Shown: piece after piece, positions 1 through 7,490 of the stretch
Numbering within the stretch: the first letter of the stretch is position 1
Layout: every line of letters starts with the position of its first letter
Assembly (NCBI GenBank): GCA_002353285.1
Contig: DEJJ01000009.1
Span: 7,189-71,188 of the forward strand
Length of the DNA: 64,000 nt
Direction of reading: 5' to 3'
Source: Porphyromonadaceae bacterium UBA2751
Lineage (GTDB): Bacteria > Bacteroidota > Bacteroidia > Bacteroidales > Muribaculaceae
Position numbers and translations under genes: made by a program
Notes under the pieces: model-generated
What the model was told of the DNA's origin: nothing
The model's database searches: none
The model's input: only the letters and a program-made list of their open reading frames with translations

Positions 1-750
1 AACCAGAAAATGGCTGAGCAACTTGACTACAAATTCCTGAAAGCCAGAGATGAATTTATTAAAAAGAGCCATGCCGAAATGGTTGAAAAGTCACGTTTCC
101 TGGACGAAATGCGCCGTGTCAATGATCAAGTGGCGCAGATTCAAGCCAAGCACGAGCGTGCCCATCAGTTGCTGCTAATGATGAGCTTGATTGCTGCCAT
201 AATACTATTAGCCCTAGTCTTGTTGGTGCGTAGCTACCTCAAACAACGCAATTCTATCAGACATCTGTATGAAAAAAATGTGCAGTTGTTGGTGACAAGC
301 GAGGTCATCCCCCAGTCGACCGTTGTGGGCTCTGTCGAACCCAATGAATTGCATGATGAATCTGCTCCTAAATACCAGGGTACAACTCTAGACCAGGAGA
401 GCAAGGAACGCCTCTTTGCCCGAATCAAACAGGTGATGGATGATATTCACATCATTTGCCAACCTGATTTTTCATTACAGAGTCTTGCCGACCTGGTGAG
501 CAGCAATTATAAATATGTTTCTCAAGTGGTCAATGAGTACTACGGGAAAAGTTTTAAACAGGTACTGAATGAACAACGGGTGCGTGAGGCCTGTCGCCAA
601 CTTAACGATACCGAGCGATATGGTCACTTAACCATCGAAGCTATCGCCGCCAATTTGGGCTTTAATTCGCGAAGCAATTTTACGGTTACTTTTAAGCGTA
701 TTACAGGCATATCTCCTTCAAAATTCTTAAAGATGGCCAAGGAGAAATAA
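1..750 (+). CDS. AraC-type HTH regulator with transmembrane anchor (5' end outside window)
   Basis: The reading frame is open from base 1, so the N-terminus lies outside the window; the ATG at base 10 is probably internal. A charged, helical stretch is followed by one hydrophobic membrane segment (about residues 54-77 of the visible part), then a linker and a C-terminal AraC/XylS-type domain (about residues 150-246) with two helix-turn-helix units; the conserved GFNSRSNFTVTFKRITGISP signature is present. In Bacteroidetes this layout is usual for proteins with periplasmic or cytoplasmic TPR repeats, one membrane helix and an AraC output domain; the missing N-terminus is therefore probably TPR-like (inference). 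It probably regulates genes from the membrane in response to an unknown signal. It is followed by two hairpins and a secreted protease gene. Confidence 0.8.
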   Translation, partial: NQKMAEQLDYKFLKARDEFIKKSHAEMVEKSRFLDEMRRVNDQVAQIQAKHERAHQLLLMMSLIAAIILLALVLLVRSYLKQRNSIRHLYEKNVQLLVTSEVIPQSTVVGSVEPNELHDESAPKYQGTTLDQESKERLFARIKQVMDDIHIICQPDFSLQSLADLVSSNYKYVSQVVNEYYGKSFKQVLNEQRVREACRQLNDTERYGHLTIEAIAANLGFNSRSNFTVTFKRITGISPSKFLKMAKEK

Positions 751-804
751 TGGAGCACCGGTTAACAGATAACGCTCAAAATACCCATAAAACCTAGGTT
801 TTTG

Positions 805-868
805 GTTCTGTTTCACTGAAACAGAACACAGGCGCTGGCCTTTTCCTTGCAAGAGGAAAGGGTCAGCA
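805..868 (+). terminator. two consecutive hairpins after the AraC-type gene
   Basis: A perfect 10-bp inverted repeat with a 3-base loop (805-814 and 818-827) is followed by a second, imperfect hairpin (about 834-868). Neither has a strong T-tract directly after it. Position between the regulator stop and the next gene suggests termination or mRNA 3'-end protection. Confidence 0.45.
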
Positions 869-900
869 CTAATTTTGCGAAGGTTTTTTTGACATCAGAA

Positions 901-963
901 ATGACTATCCAGGTGACTACCTATACCGATGGCACCACGAGCAAAGCCAAGGTCATGAAATAA
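901..963 (+). pseudogene. remnant of a secreted protein's C-terminal sorting tail
   Basis: Twenty codons in frame with a stop read MTIQVTTYTDGTTSKAKVMK. This is nearly the same as the last residues of the complete secreted proteins in this window (VTRYTDGTTRSTKAIM at 3361, VTTYTDGTTATSKVVK at 22076). No body of a gene and no signal peptide precede it. It is best read as the surviving 3' end of a deleted paralogue of the neighbouring C10 protease. Confidence 0.6.
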
Positions 964-1042
964 GGTGTGTGGATAGAACAATCCTACATTGTTAGATAAC
1001 TTATATAATTAACATTATTAACCAATAACAAATCAGTTTATT

Positions 1043-3361
1043 ATGAAGAAATTGTTTTTATTCGTTTTTGTCATTGCAATTGCTTTGCAGGCCATGGGAG
1101 CCGACATTGATTTAGCGACTGCCAAGTCCAGTGCTCAAAGGTTTGCCGCTTCAAAGATAGCCCAAGGCCATTTTATGAACCCGTCGAACATTGACATGAC
1201 GTTGGTGAAACAGGAAATGAATAGTGTGAAACCAGGTACCACAGTGTATTACATTTTTAACACTGCCGACCATTTCTACATCATTTCAGGTGACGACCGT
1301 GCGCCAGAGGTGCTTGCCTATGGTGACCGTCCGTTGGATGAGAAACGCATTCCTGCCAACATGGGGCACTGGCTGGCCAATTACAAGGGACAGATGGAGT
1401 ATTTGCAGGAGCATCCTGAGTTGGTTATTAGCAACAAATTGAACGAGCCTACTCGTGTCGCAAGTGTGGCTCCGCTGCTCACGGCCATGTGGGATCAGCA
1501 GGAACCCTACTACAACCATTGCCCTGTGTATAATGGCAAGTTCTGTGTCACTGGTTGCCCTGCCACTTCGTTGGCAATGGTGTTCTATTACTGGAAATAT
1601 CCTGTAGGCCCCACTCCTGCTGTTTCGGGTTACGACAGTTACGATTTCCAAGTCGAGCCTCTGCCTTCCATCACCTTTGATTGGGACAATATGATTGACG
1701 ACTACCTGAATGGTTATACTGATGCCCAGGCCGATGCTGTGGCTTGGTTGATGCGTTACATCGGTCAGGAAGAGGAGATGGATTACTCCCCAACCGGCAG
1801 TGGTGCCTATGGTAGCGATATCTTGCGTGCAGTGAAATTCTTTGGTTACAACTCCAGTATGGCTCAACTTTACTACAAGTATTCCTACAGCGACAGTCGC
1901 TGGGTTGGCATGATTCAGGAGGAGTTGGCGAACAACCGCCCCATTGTGTATTGTGCTTCCGATAGTAATGCTGGTGGCCATGCCTTCAATGTCGATGGCT
2001 ATGATTCAACCAACGATACCTACCACATTAACTGGGGTTGGAGTGGCGATGGCAACTGCTATTGCGTGCTCAATGACTTCACTGACGGTCACTACACGTT
2101 CGATGACAATCAGCATATGATTATCGGTATCCAGCCTCCTTATATGGGACCGACTATCGTGCCCAGTGTCAAGAATATGGCTATCGAGTCCTATGCCGAG
2201 AAAACTGCTACCGATGTTCTCACGGTTTACGGCTATTATCTGGAGAATGACGTGACGTTGACATTGAATGATCCTAATGGCGTCTTCTCGATTGATGCTG
2301 ACCATGTGTCGTTGAGTGATGCGGATGCTGGCAAAGACATCAATGTGACCTATTCTCCCCAGGAACTGGGTACGCACAGTGCAACCATCACTATGCACAG
2401 CGAGGGGGCTGAGGATGTGGTGGTTAACTTGACGGGTACCTCTATCTTTGAAACTCATAATCCCGTAATGCTCGATGCAAATGAAGACTATATCAAATTA
2501 ACCGAATTCCGTGCCGATTGGACAGACGAGACGCCTGCTAAGAATGTGGAGAGTTATACCTTGGAGGTGAAGAACAAATCGATTATTATGGAGTTGGGCG
2601 AGGCCGACTTCAGTGACTGCTATTATCAGGGCTCTAGTGTCATTTCACATTGGCAGGATTACTTCCCTGAGGGTTGGGTTTACAATGGAGATCAGTTATT
2701 TACTGGAAACGGTTGCATCCAGTTGGACTCAGAGGGTGAAATTCTCACACCCGAGTATGATCTGGCTGGCTATGACAAGATTACCGTTAAGATAAAAGCC
2801 AAGAGTTATAAATCATGGTATCAATCAGGTATTACGATCTCGACCAGTCTCCAGTCAATTCACGTTGATCTGGAACCCAATTTTACCGACTACGTGTTTG
2901 TGCTTGACTGTGCCGACGTAGACCAGGTGGCCATCAAGGGTGATAATTATCCGAACGACTATGGATCGATCGCAAACATCCAAATCCTAGCAGGTGATGC
3001 TAGCGAGCCTTCAAAACTCAAAGCCGTCAACGAGGAAGGAGATGCCGATTATCGCTTGATTACCGGTATTACCCCCGACAAGTTCTACACCGTTAAGAAC
3101 CTGACTGCCGGTGGCACCTTCTTCTTCCGTGTGAAGGCCCATTACACCGACGACACCTGGAGCCCCTGGAGCAATGCCAAGACTGTTGTCCTGCATGGTG
3201 AAAACACCTCAGTCGCAGACGTGAAGGTCGAGCACGAGGTGGCGGGGGTGGAATACATCAACCTAGCAGGCCAGCGCAGCGCGAAGCCGTGGCAAGGTGT
3301 CAACATCGTCGTCACACGCTACACCGACGGTACAACCCGGAGCACCAAAGCTATCATGTAG
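1043..3361 (+). CDS. secreted C10-family cysteine peptidase (streptopain-like) with C-terminal sorting tail
   Basis: 772 residues. A signal peptide (about residues 1-19) precedes a Spi-type inhibitory pro-region (about 20-130) and a papain-fold C10 peptidase domain (about 140-370). The likely catalytic cysteine is C172 in TGCPATSLAM and the histidine is H313 in GGHAFNVDGY; the INWGW motif follows. Beta-sandwich-type regions make up residues about 380-720. The last about 40 residues (AGQRSAKPWQGVNIVVTRY) match the tail found on other exported proteins here and resemble type IX secretion C-terminal domains. By family knowledge it is a secreted protease activated by removal of the pro-region. 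It stands alone; a decayed copy of its tail lies just upstream. Confidence 0.85.
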   Translation: MKKLFLFVFVIAIALQAMGADIDLATAKSSAQRFAASKIAQGHFMNPSNIDMTLVKQEMNSVKPGTTVYYIFNTADHFYIISGDDRAPEVLAYGDRPLDEKRIPANMGHWLANYKGQMEYLQEHPELVISNKLNEPTRVASVAPLLTAMWDQQEPYYNHCPVYNGKFCVTGCPATSLAMVFYYWKYPVGPTPAVSGYDSYDFQVEPLPSITFDWDNMIDDYLNGYTDAQADAVAWLMRYIGQEEEMDYSPTGSGAYGSDILRAVKFFGYNSSMAQLYYKYSYSDSRWVGMIQEELANNRPIVYCASDSNAGGHAFNVDGYDSTNDTYHINWGWSGDGNCYCVLNDFTDGHYTFDDNQHMIIGIQPPYMGPTIVPSVKNMAIESYAEKTATDVLTVYGYYLENDVTLTLNDPNGVFSIDADHVSLSDADAGKDINVTYSPQELGTHSATITMHSEGAEDVVVNLTGTSIFETHNPVMLDANEDYIKLTEFRADWTDETPAKNVESYTLEVKNKSIIMELGEADFSDCYYQGSSVISHWQDYFPEGWVYNGDQLFTGNGCIQLDSEGEILTPEYDLAGYDKITVKIKAKSYKSWYQSGITISTSLQSIHVDLEPNFTDYVFVLDCADVDQVAIKGDNYPNDYGSIANIQILAGDASEPSKLKAVNEEGDADYRLITGITPDKFYTVKNLTAGGTFFFRVKAHYTDDTWSPWSNAKTVVLHGENTSVADVKVEHEVAGVEYINLAGQRSAKPWQGVNIVVTRYTDGTTRSTKAIM

Positions 3362-3430
3362 GAGAGTTTTCCGCTTCGGTCTACTATGCCTCGCCCACGG
3401 CGAGGCCACAAGCAAACAACAAAATGAGGG

Positions 3431-3838
3431 TGTGTCAAAATTCTGGCATGCCCTCTTGTTATAACATGCTGTAAAACATATAACAAAGCCTCTACTTTCC
3501 CAAGCGGAGGCTTTGTCATGTCAAAAAGTTTTAGTAACTTTGTGACAATCAATAAAATAAATAAAATAATGTCTGCAAAGTTACACTTTCGCCCGTACAT
3601 AAACAACCAATTGGTGCTTTTTCCTCAGAGGATTGACGAGGACATCGCGCCGAACGACCCAGTGCGTCTGGTCAACAGCGTTGTCGACGGCCTGGATCTG
3701 GAGCGTTTCAGGAAGCTGTACAGGGAGCGTGGCCGCAGTCCCTACCACCCGAGGATGATGCTCAAGGTGATCATCTACGCCTACATGAACAACATCTACT
3801 CGTGCCGCAGGGAATACCCCGCGGCACTTGAGTTTTAA
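3431..3838 (+). mobile_element. left end of an IS1182-like insertion sequence, truncated
   Basis: The segment starts with an IS-end-like sequence (TGTGTCAAAATTC, 3431-3443), continues through a 9-bp inverted repeat (3484-3492 with 3507-3515) and ends in a truncated transposase frame. The reverse complement of the same end sequence occurs at 55208-55220. No right end is seen before kdsA, so about three quarters of the element has been lost. Confidence 0.6.
3569..3838 (+). pseudogene. N-terminal fragment of IS1182/IS5-type transposase (DUF772 region)
   Basis: The 89 codons from ATG 3569 encode the typical DUF772 N-terminus of IS1182-group transposases: RIDEDIAPNDPVRLVNSVVD, then SPYHPRMMLKVIIYAYMNN followed by YSCR. 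After this the family homology ends and a stop follows within about 12 codons. Complete family members are 450-550 residues long, and the DDE catalytic core is absent. An in-frame upstream ATG (3518) exists, but the family start is at 3569. The fragment is non-functional. Confidence 0.75.
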
Positions 3839-3902
3839 TAAGAATTGACATTGCCTAACTCAAAAAAAGGGGAGAAATAGTGCTATTGTCATTAATTATT
3901 AT

Positions 3903-3910
3903 TAAATTTG
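3903..3910 (+). promoter_or_regulatory. -7 box of the kdsA operon promoter
   Basis: TAAATTTG fits the Bacteroidetes -7 consensus TAnnTTTG and lies 34 bp before the kdsA start. A convincing -33 TTTG at the usual distance is not visible. Confidence 0.5.
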
Positions 3911-3944
3911 CCTGCTTTAAACGTAATAAACTGAAATCCATCTT

Positions 3945-4736
3945 ATGATTGACAATAAGTTCAAATTACTTGCTGGCCCTTGCGTGATTGAGAGCGAGGA
4001 CAACGTGATGCTACTGGCCCAAGCCCTCAAGGCCATTGCCAGCAGGCATGATGTTGACTTCTATTTCAAGGCCTCGTGGGACAAGGCTAACCGCACCAAG
4101 GCGACCAACTATCGAGGGCCTGGCATGGAAGAAGGCTTGCGCATACTGCGCAAAGCAAAGGACGAGGTGGGCGTGAAGATTGTCACCGACATCCACGAGC
4201 CCAGCCAAGCCGAGCCTGTGGCCCAGGTTGCCGACATCATTCAGATACCAGCATTCCTGTGCCGGCAGACCGACTTGCTTCGCGCAGCAGCCATGACAGG
4301 CAAGATGGTGAACATCAAGAAGGCACAGTTCTCGAGCCCCGAGGAGATGGGCAATGTGGTGAGCAAGATGGAATACTACGGTTGCAGGAACTTCATGCTG
4401 TGTGAGCGAGGCAACTGCTTTGGCTACAACAACCTGGTTGTCGACATGGCTGGACTTGTGAGGCTTGCACGGCTGGGCTATCCAGTAATATTTGATGCCA
4501 CCCACAGTGTGCAGATTAGCGGCGGAGGCCTCGACCATGGCAATAGCGGCAAGAGTGAATTTGTGCCCTATCTTGCCAAGGCCGCAGTTGCCACTGGTGT
4601 GCTGTCGGGCCTCTTCATGGAGGTGCACAACGACCCTGCCAGTGCCCTGTGCGACGGCAGCTGCATGCTTCGCCTCGATGCCCTCGACACACTGCTAGGC
4701 CAGATCATGCGAATAAGAGAAATAACCCAAGAATAG
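3945..4736 (+). CDS. kdsA: 3-deoxy-8-phosphooctulonate synthase
   Basis: 263 residues, normal length. It condenses phosphoenolpyruvate with D-arabinose 5-phosphate to Kdo 8-phosphate for lipid A-core assembly in the cytosol. Family motifs are clear: LAGPCVIES near the N-terminus, FKASWDKANRTK, VTDIHEPSQ, IQIPAFLCRQTDLL, KKAQFSSPEEMG, CERGNCFGYNNLVVDM and FDATHSVQ. C13 (GPCVIES) occupies the position that is Asn in the E. coli enzyme and Cys in the Aquifex enzyme, so this is predicted to be a metal-dependent Kdo8P synthase. It is the first gene of a four-gene run on the same strand, 15 bp before manA. Confidence 0.95.
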   Translation: MIDNKFKLLAGPCVIESEDNVMLLAQALKAIASRHDVDFYFKASWDKANRTKATNYRGPGMEEGLRILRKAKDEVGVKIVTDIHEPSQAEPVAQVADIIQIPAFLCRQTDLLRAAAMTGKMVNIKKAQFSSPEEMGNVVSKMEYYGCRNFMLCERGNCFGYNNLVVDMAGLVRLARLGYPVIFDATHSVQISGGGLDHGNSGKSEFVPYLAKAAVATGVLSGLFMEVHNDPASALCDGSCMLRLDALDTLLGQIMRIREITQE

Positions 4737-4751
4737 GAGAGAGGAGGAACG

Positions 4752-5657
4752 ATGCTTATACTCAAGAGAATAGTACACACCACCCTGTGGGGAGGTCCTA
4801 AAATAAGCCGCCTGGCAGGCGTGGAGGGCGACAGCATAGGCCACCTCTACTCGCTATATTGCCGCAGTGGAGTCTCTAATGAGATCATGAACGGCCAGTG
4901 GCGGGGGCAGTGCCTGAATGAAGTGTTTCCGCTCATCAAGGACAAGGTGGGCATGACACAGTTTGAGTATTTCCCCCTCACTCTTGCCTTGACCGAAGCA
5001 CAAGAGAACCTGAGCATCCAGGTGCATCCCAACGATGAAGCAGCCCGCGCCCTTGAGCATCGTGCCCGCGGCAAGCGTGAGTCGTGGTACTTCATTGACG
5101 CACCCACGTCGGGCACCATTATCAACGGATGCACGTGCCATGACAAGGAGCAAGAGGCATCCATGATTGAGCAAGGGCAGTTTATGGCGATGGCCGATAC
5201 TCTTGCTGTGAAGGAGGGCGACTATGTGTTTGTCGAGCCAGGAACTCTGCACGCTATCACTGCAGGGAGCCTGGTTTTCGAGATAGAGGAGGGCAGCGAC
5301 TTCACTTACCGATTCTACGACTACGATCGACGCGATGCACAAGGCAACCCTCGCGAACTGCATGTGGACAAAGCCACCAGTGCTCTTGATATCCACTTGA
5401 AGTCCACCGCCCGCCGTTATGATGGCCAGCAGGAGATAAGAGAGAAAACTTACAGTACAAAACTTGTAGAGAATATTGATTTTTATGCTAACGAGAGCAA
5501 CATGATAGAGTGTTTCACGTTAGTAAAAGGAGAGCTAAGTTGCGATGGCATGGAGGTGGCTCCTGGTTCCACAGTGATGTTGTGGCCCGGAGAGACACTT
5601 GCTACCGATGGCGTGCAACTGGCTTTTGTTTCTAAAATTTTGGAGGAAAGCTTATGA
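4752..5657 (+). CDS. manA: mannose-6-phosphate isomerase, class I-like cupin
   Basis: 301 residues; Bacteroidetes-type short phosphomannose isomerase. It interconverts mannose 6-phosphate and fructose 6-phosphate. Visible signatures are ENLSIQVHPND around H92 (zinc ligand region), KRESWYFID, the GTLHAITAG cupin strand and EIEEGSDFTYRFYDYDR. The C-terminal beta-barrel ends in a short cupin. The start is preceded by GAGAGGAGG, a strong ribosome-binding site by general criteria. It lies between kdsA and a sugar-phosphate epimerase; its stop overlaps the next start as ATGA. The position in a Kdo operon may indicate supply of mannose precursors for surface polysaccharide (inference). Confidence 0.88.
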   Translation: MLILKRIVHTTLWGGPKISRLAGVEGDSIGHLYSLYCRSGVSNEIMNGQWRGQCLNEVFPLIKDKVGMTQFEYFPLTLALTEAQENLSIQVHPNDEAARALEHRARGKRESWYFIDAPTSGTIINGCTCHDKEQEASMIEQGQFMAMADTLAVKEGDYVFVEPGTLHAITAGSLVFEIEEGSDFTYRFYDYDRRDAQGNPRELHVDKATSALDIHLKSTARRYDGQQEIREKTYSTKLVENIDFYANESNMIECFTLVKGELSCDGMEVAPGSTVMLWPGETLATDGVQLAFVSKILEESL

Positions 5658-6307
5658 TATACTCACCCTCATTAATGTGCGCCAACTTCGATAACCTCAA
5701 GGCCGAGACCTTTGCCCTTGAGGCTGCAGGAGCAACCCGACTTCATCTTGATGTGATGGACGGCCGATACGTTCCCAATTTTGCAATGGGGCTTGGCGAT
5801 GTGAAATCGGTGTGCCGCAACACATCGCTGGTCACCGAGTTGCACATGATGATAATGGAACCCAGTCGCTACATCAAGATTTTTGCCGACGCTGGTGTCG
5901 ACATCATGTATTTCCACCCCGATAGCGACAGTCACCCCATGCAGGTGATCAAGAAGATAAGAAAGGAAGGCCGCAAGCCAGGCATTGTTATCAATCCTGA
6001 AACTACCATCGAGAGTCTCACCGAGTATTACGACCTCGTGGATAACGTGCTGCTCATGGGTGTCAAGCCAGGCTATGCTGGCCACATCTATCTGCCCTAT
6101 GTTGAAGAGAAAATAGGCCAGTTGCTTGAGCTCAAGGACAAGTACAACCTCGAGATTATCATGGATGGCGCATGCACCGTTGAGCGCATGAAGCGCTGGG
6201 GCAAGCAGGGTGTCGACGGTTTTGTCTTGGGCACTTCGTCACTCTTTGGCCACCTGGGCAGCTATCGCGACATTATCAACAATATTAAAAAAGAGTGTGG
6301 AGAATAA
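5654..6307 (+). CDS. ribulose-phosphate 3-epimerase family protein, allulose-6-phosphate epimerase-like
   Basis: 217 residues, TIM-barrel epimerase. All expected metal ligands are visible: H31 and D33 (HLDVMDG), H64 (TELHMMI) and D171 (IMDGACT), with D33/D171 as acid-base pair. Several details differ from ordinary Rpe and agree with E. coli AlsE: SPSLMC at the N-terminus, FHPDSDSH instead of the usual VHxE, VINPET, and GTSSLFGH in the phosphate-binding end. It could therefore act on D-allulose 6-phosphate/fructose 6-phosphate or on ribulose/xylulose 5-phosphate. It overlaps manA by 4 bp, indicating translational coupling, and precedes kdsC. Being in a Kdo operon, a role in supplying pentose phosphate for arabinose 5-phosphate is possible but unproven. 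Confidence 0.8.
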   Translation: MIYSPSLMCANFDNLKAETFALEAAGATRLHLDVMDGRYVPNFAMGLGDVKSVCRNTSLVTELHMMIMEPSRYIKIFADAGVDIMYFHPDSDSHPMQVIKKIRKEGRKPGIVINPETTIESLTEYYDLVDNVLLMGVKPGYAGHIYLPYVEEKIGQLLELKDKYNLEIIMDGACTVERMKRWGKQGVDGFVLGTSSLFGHLGSYRDIINNIKKECGE

Positions 6308-6311
6308 AGCC

Positions 6312-6776
6312 ATGAACATCAAGTTGCTTGTAATGGATGTGGACGGCACACTCACCGATGGCAAGATAAACATGGGTCCTGATGGTGAGGTGTTTAAGGC
6401 ATTTGACATTAAGGATGGTTATGCCATCAATGAGATGTTGCCAGCCCACGGCATAGTGCCTGCCATAATCACTGGAAGGACATCGCGCATTGTTGAGAAC
6501 CGTGCTCGTGAACTCCACATCACCGAGCTATACCAGGGCAAGCACGACAAACTCGACACGCTCAAGCAACTCATGGCCAAGCACGGCTGCTCACGTGAGA
6601 ATGTGGCCTACATTGGCGACGACATCCTCGACATCGAGTGCATGCGCGAGTGTGGTGTGGTGGGATGTCCTGCCGACTCCTGCCGCCAGGTCAAGGAGAT
6701 TGCGCACTATGTGTGCAATCGCAATGGAGGCGACGGCGCTGTGCGAGAGTTTATTGAGTTCTTGCTCGAGCATTAA
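6312..6776 (+). CDS. kdsC: 3-deoxy-D-manno-octulosonate 8-phosphate phosphatase (KdsC-type HAD)
   Basis: 154 residues from ATG 6312. Small, uncapped HAD phosphatase that hydrolyses Kdo 8-phosphate to Kdo. Motif I is DVDGTLTDG (D8, D10), followed by FDIKDGYAIN, the motif II region IITGRTS, K in the QGKHDKL loop and motif IV YIGDDILDIECM. Length and the tetramer-type DGxAI element fit KdsC rather than larger HAD proteins. A longer reading with upstream ATG 6210 would lie inside the previous gene and is rejected. It is the last gene of the kdsA-manA-epimerase-kdsC run, 4 bp after the epimerase stop, so synthesis and dephosphorylation of Kdo8P are co-transcribed. Confidence 0.9.
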   Translation: MNIKLLVMDVDGTLTDGKINMGPDGEVFKAFDIKDGYAINEMLPAHGIVPAIITGRTSRIVENRARELHITELYQGKHDKLDTLKQLMAKHGCSRENVAYIGDDILDIECMRECGVVGCPADSCRQVKEIAHYVCNRNGGDGAVREFIEFLLEH

Positions 6777-6839
6777 TGCCTCAAATCACTCCAAAATCAC
6801 TGATTCTCACTAAAAAACTGCAAAAAAACTGCAAACTTC

Positions 6840-6870
6840 TTTGCAATGCAAGAAATTTGTAGTACCTTTG
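6840..6870 (+). promoter_or_regulatory. rplS promoter with structured leader downstream
   Basis: TTTG (6840-6843), 19 bp, TACCTTTG (6863-6870): a full match to the Bacteroidetes promoter pattern. The inferred transcript start near 6877 gives a leader of about 100 nt before rplS. A possible TCCCGC/GCGGGA pair spans 6871-6909, partly overlapping the start site. Confidence 0.75.
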
Positions 6871-6977
6871 TCCCGCTTTTCGCAATCTCTGGCAAGAAGT
6901 TTAGGCGGGAGCCTATTAGAGTGGCTTGTGAATATTGCGTAGAGTTAATACAAAAAATTAAAGAAATTTCTTTTACA

Positions 6978-7346
6978 ATGGACTTAATTAAAGTTGTAGA
7001 ACAAGCGTTTGCTACAGGCAAGGAGTTGCCAAGCTTTCTTCCTGGCGACACTATCACAGTAGCTTACCGCATCAAGGAGGGTAACAAAGAGCGTATCCAG
7101 CAGTATCGTGGCGTTGTGATTAAGATCAACGGCGAGGGTACTAAGAAGCGTTTCACCGTTCGCAAGATTAGCGACGGCATTGGCGTTGAGCGTATCTTCC
7201 CAATGGAGTCACCTTTCATCGACAGCATCGTTATCAACAAGTACGGTCGCGTGCGTCGCGCCAAGCTTTATTACCTGCGTGGTCTCACCGGTAAGAAGGC
7301 TCGCATCAAAGAGCGCCGCTTCGTCAAGAAGGATGCCGCTAAGTAA
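6978..7346 (+). CDS. rplS: 50S ribosomal protein L19
   Basis: 122 residues from ATG 6978. L19 sits at the interface of the ribosomal subunits. Conserved elements are PGDTITVAYRIKEG, KERIQQYRGVVI, TFTVRKIS-type strand (here RFTVRKISDGIGVERIFP), SPFIDSI and the basic RRAKLYYLRGLTGKKARIKE. An in-frame upstream ATG at 6846 would add 44 non-conserved residues and lies upstream of the inferred transcript start; it is rejected. The gene is monocistronic here, with its own promoter and a strong terminator hairpin downstream. Confidence 0.97.
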   Translation: MDLIKVVEQAFATGKELPSFLPGDTITVAYRIKEGNKERIQQYRGVVIKINGEGTKKRFTVRKISDGIGVERIFPMESPFIDSIVINKYGRVRRAKLYYLRGLTGKKARIKERRFVKKDAAK

Positions 7347-7380
7347 AAAGAGCGATCCTTTTGCGATAACAAAAAGAATC

Positions 7381-7417
7381 AAAGCCGCAGCAACCCATCG
7401 CAGTTGCCGCGGCTTTT
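7381..7417 (+). terminator. rho-independent terminator of rplS
   Basis: Interrupted inverted repeat AAAGCCGC-a-GCAAC / GTTGC-c-GCGGCTTT with an 8-base loop, followed by a T-rich stretch. It lies about 35 bp after the rplS stop. Confidence 0.8.
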
Positions 7418-7434
7418 GATTTGTTTAAAATAAT

Positions 7435-7468
7435 CAGGGTGTGCCTGCGGTTAGCGCGGCACACCCTG
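7435..7468. terminator. bidirectional terminator between rplS and the PKD protein gene
   Basis: Perfect 11-bp inverted repeat (CAGGGTGTGCC at 7435-7445, complement at 7458-7468). T-rich sequence follows on both strands (GTTTTT on plus, ATTATTTT on minus), so it can end transcription of the minus-strand gene at 7491. Confidence 0.75.
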
Positions 7469-7490
7469 TGGTTTTTAAAGCTTTGATACT

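Noticed and set aside
1286..1981. 231-codon minus-strand frame inside the C10 peptidase gene
   Set aside because: Antisense shadow of a gene with clear catalytic motifs.
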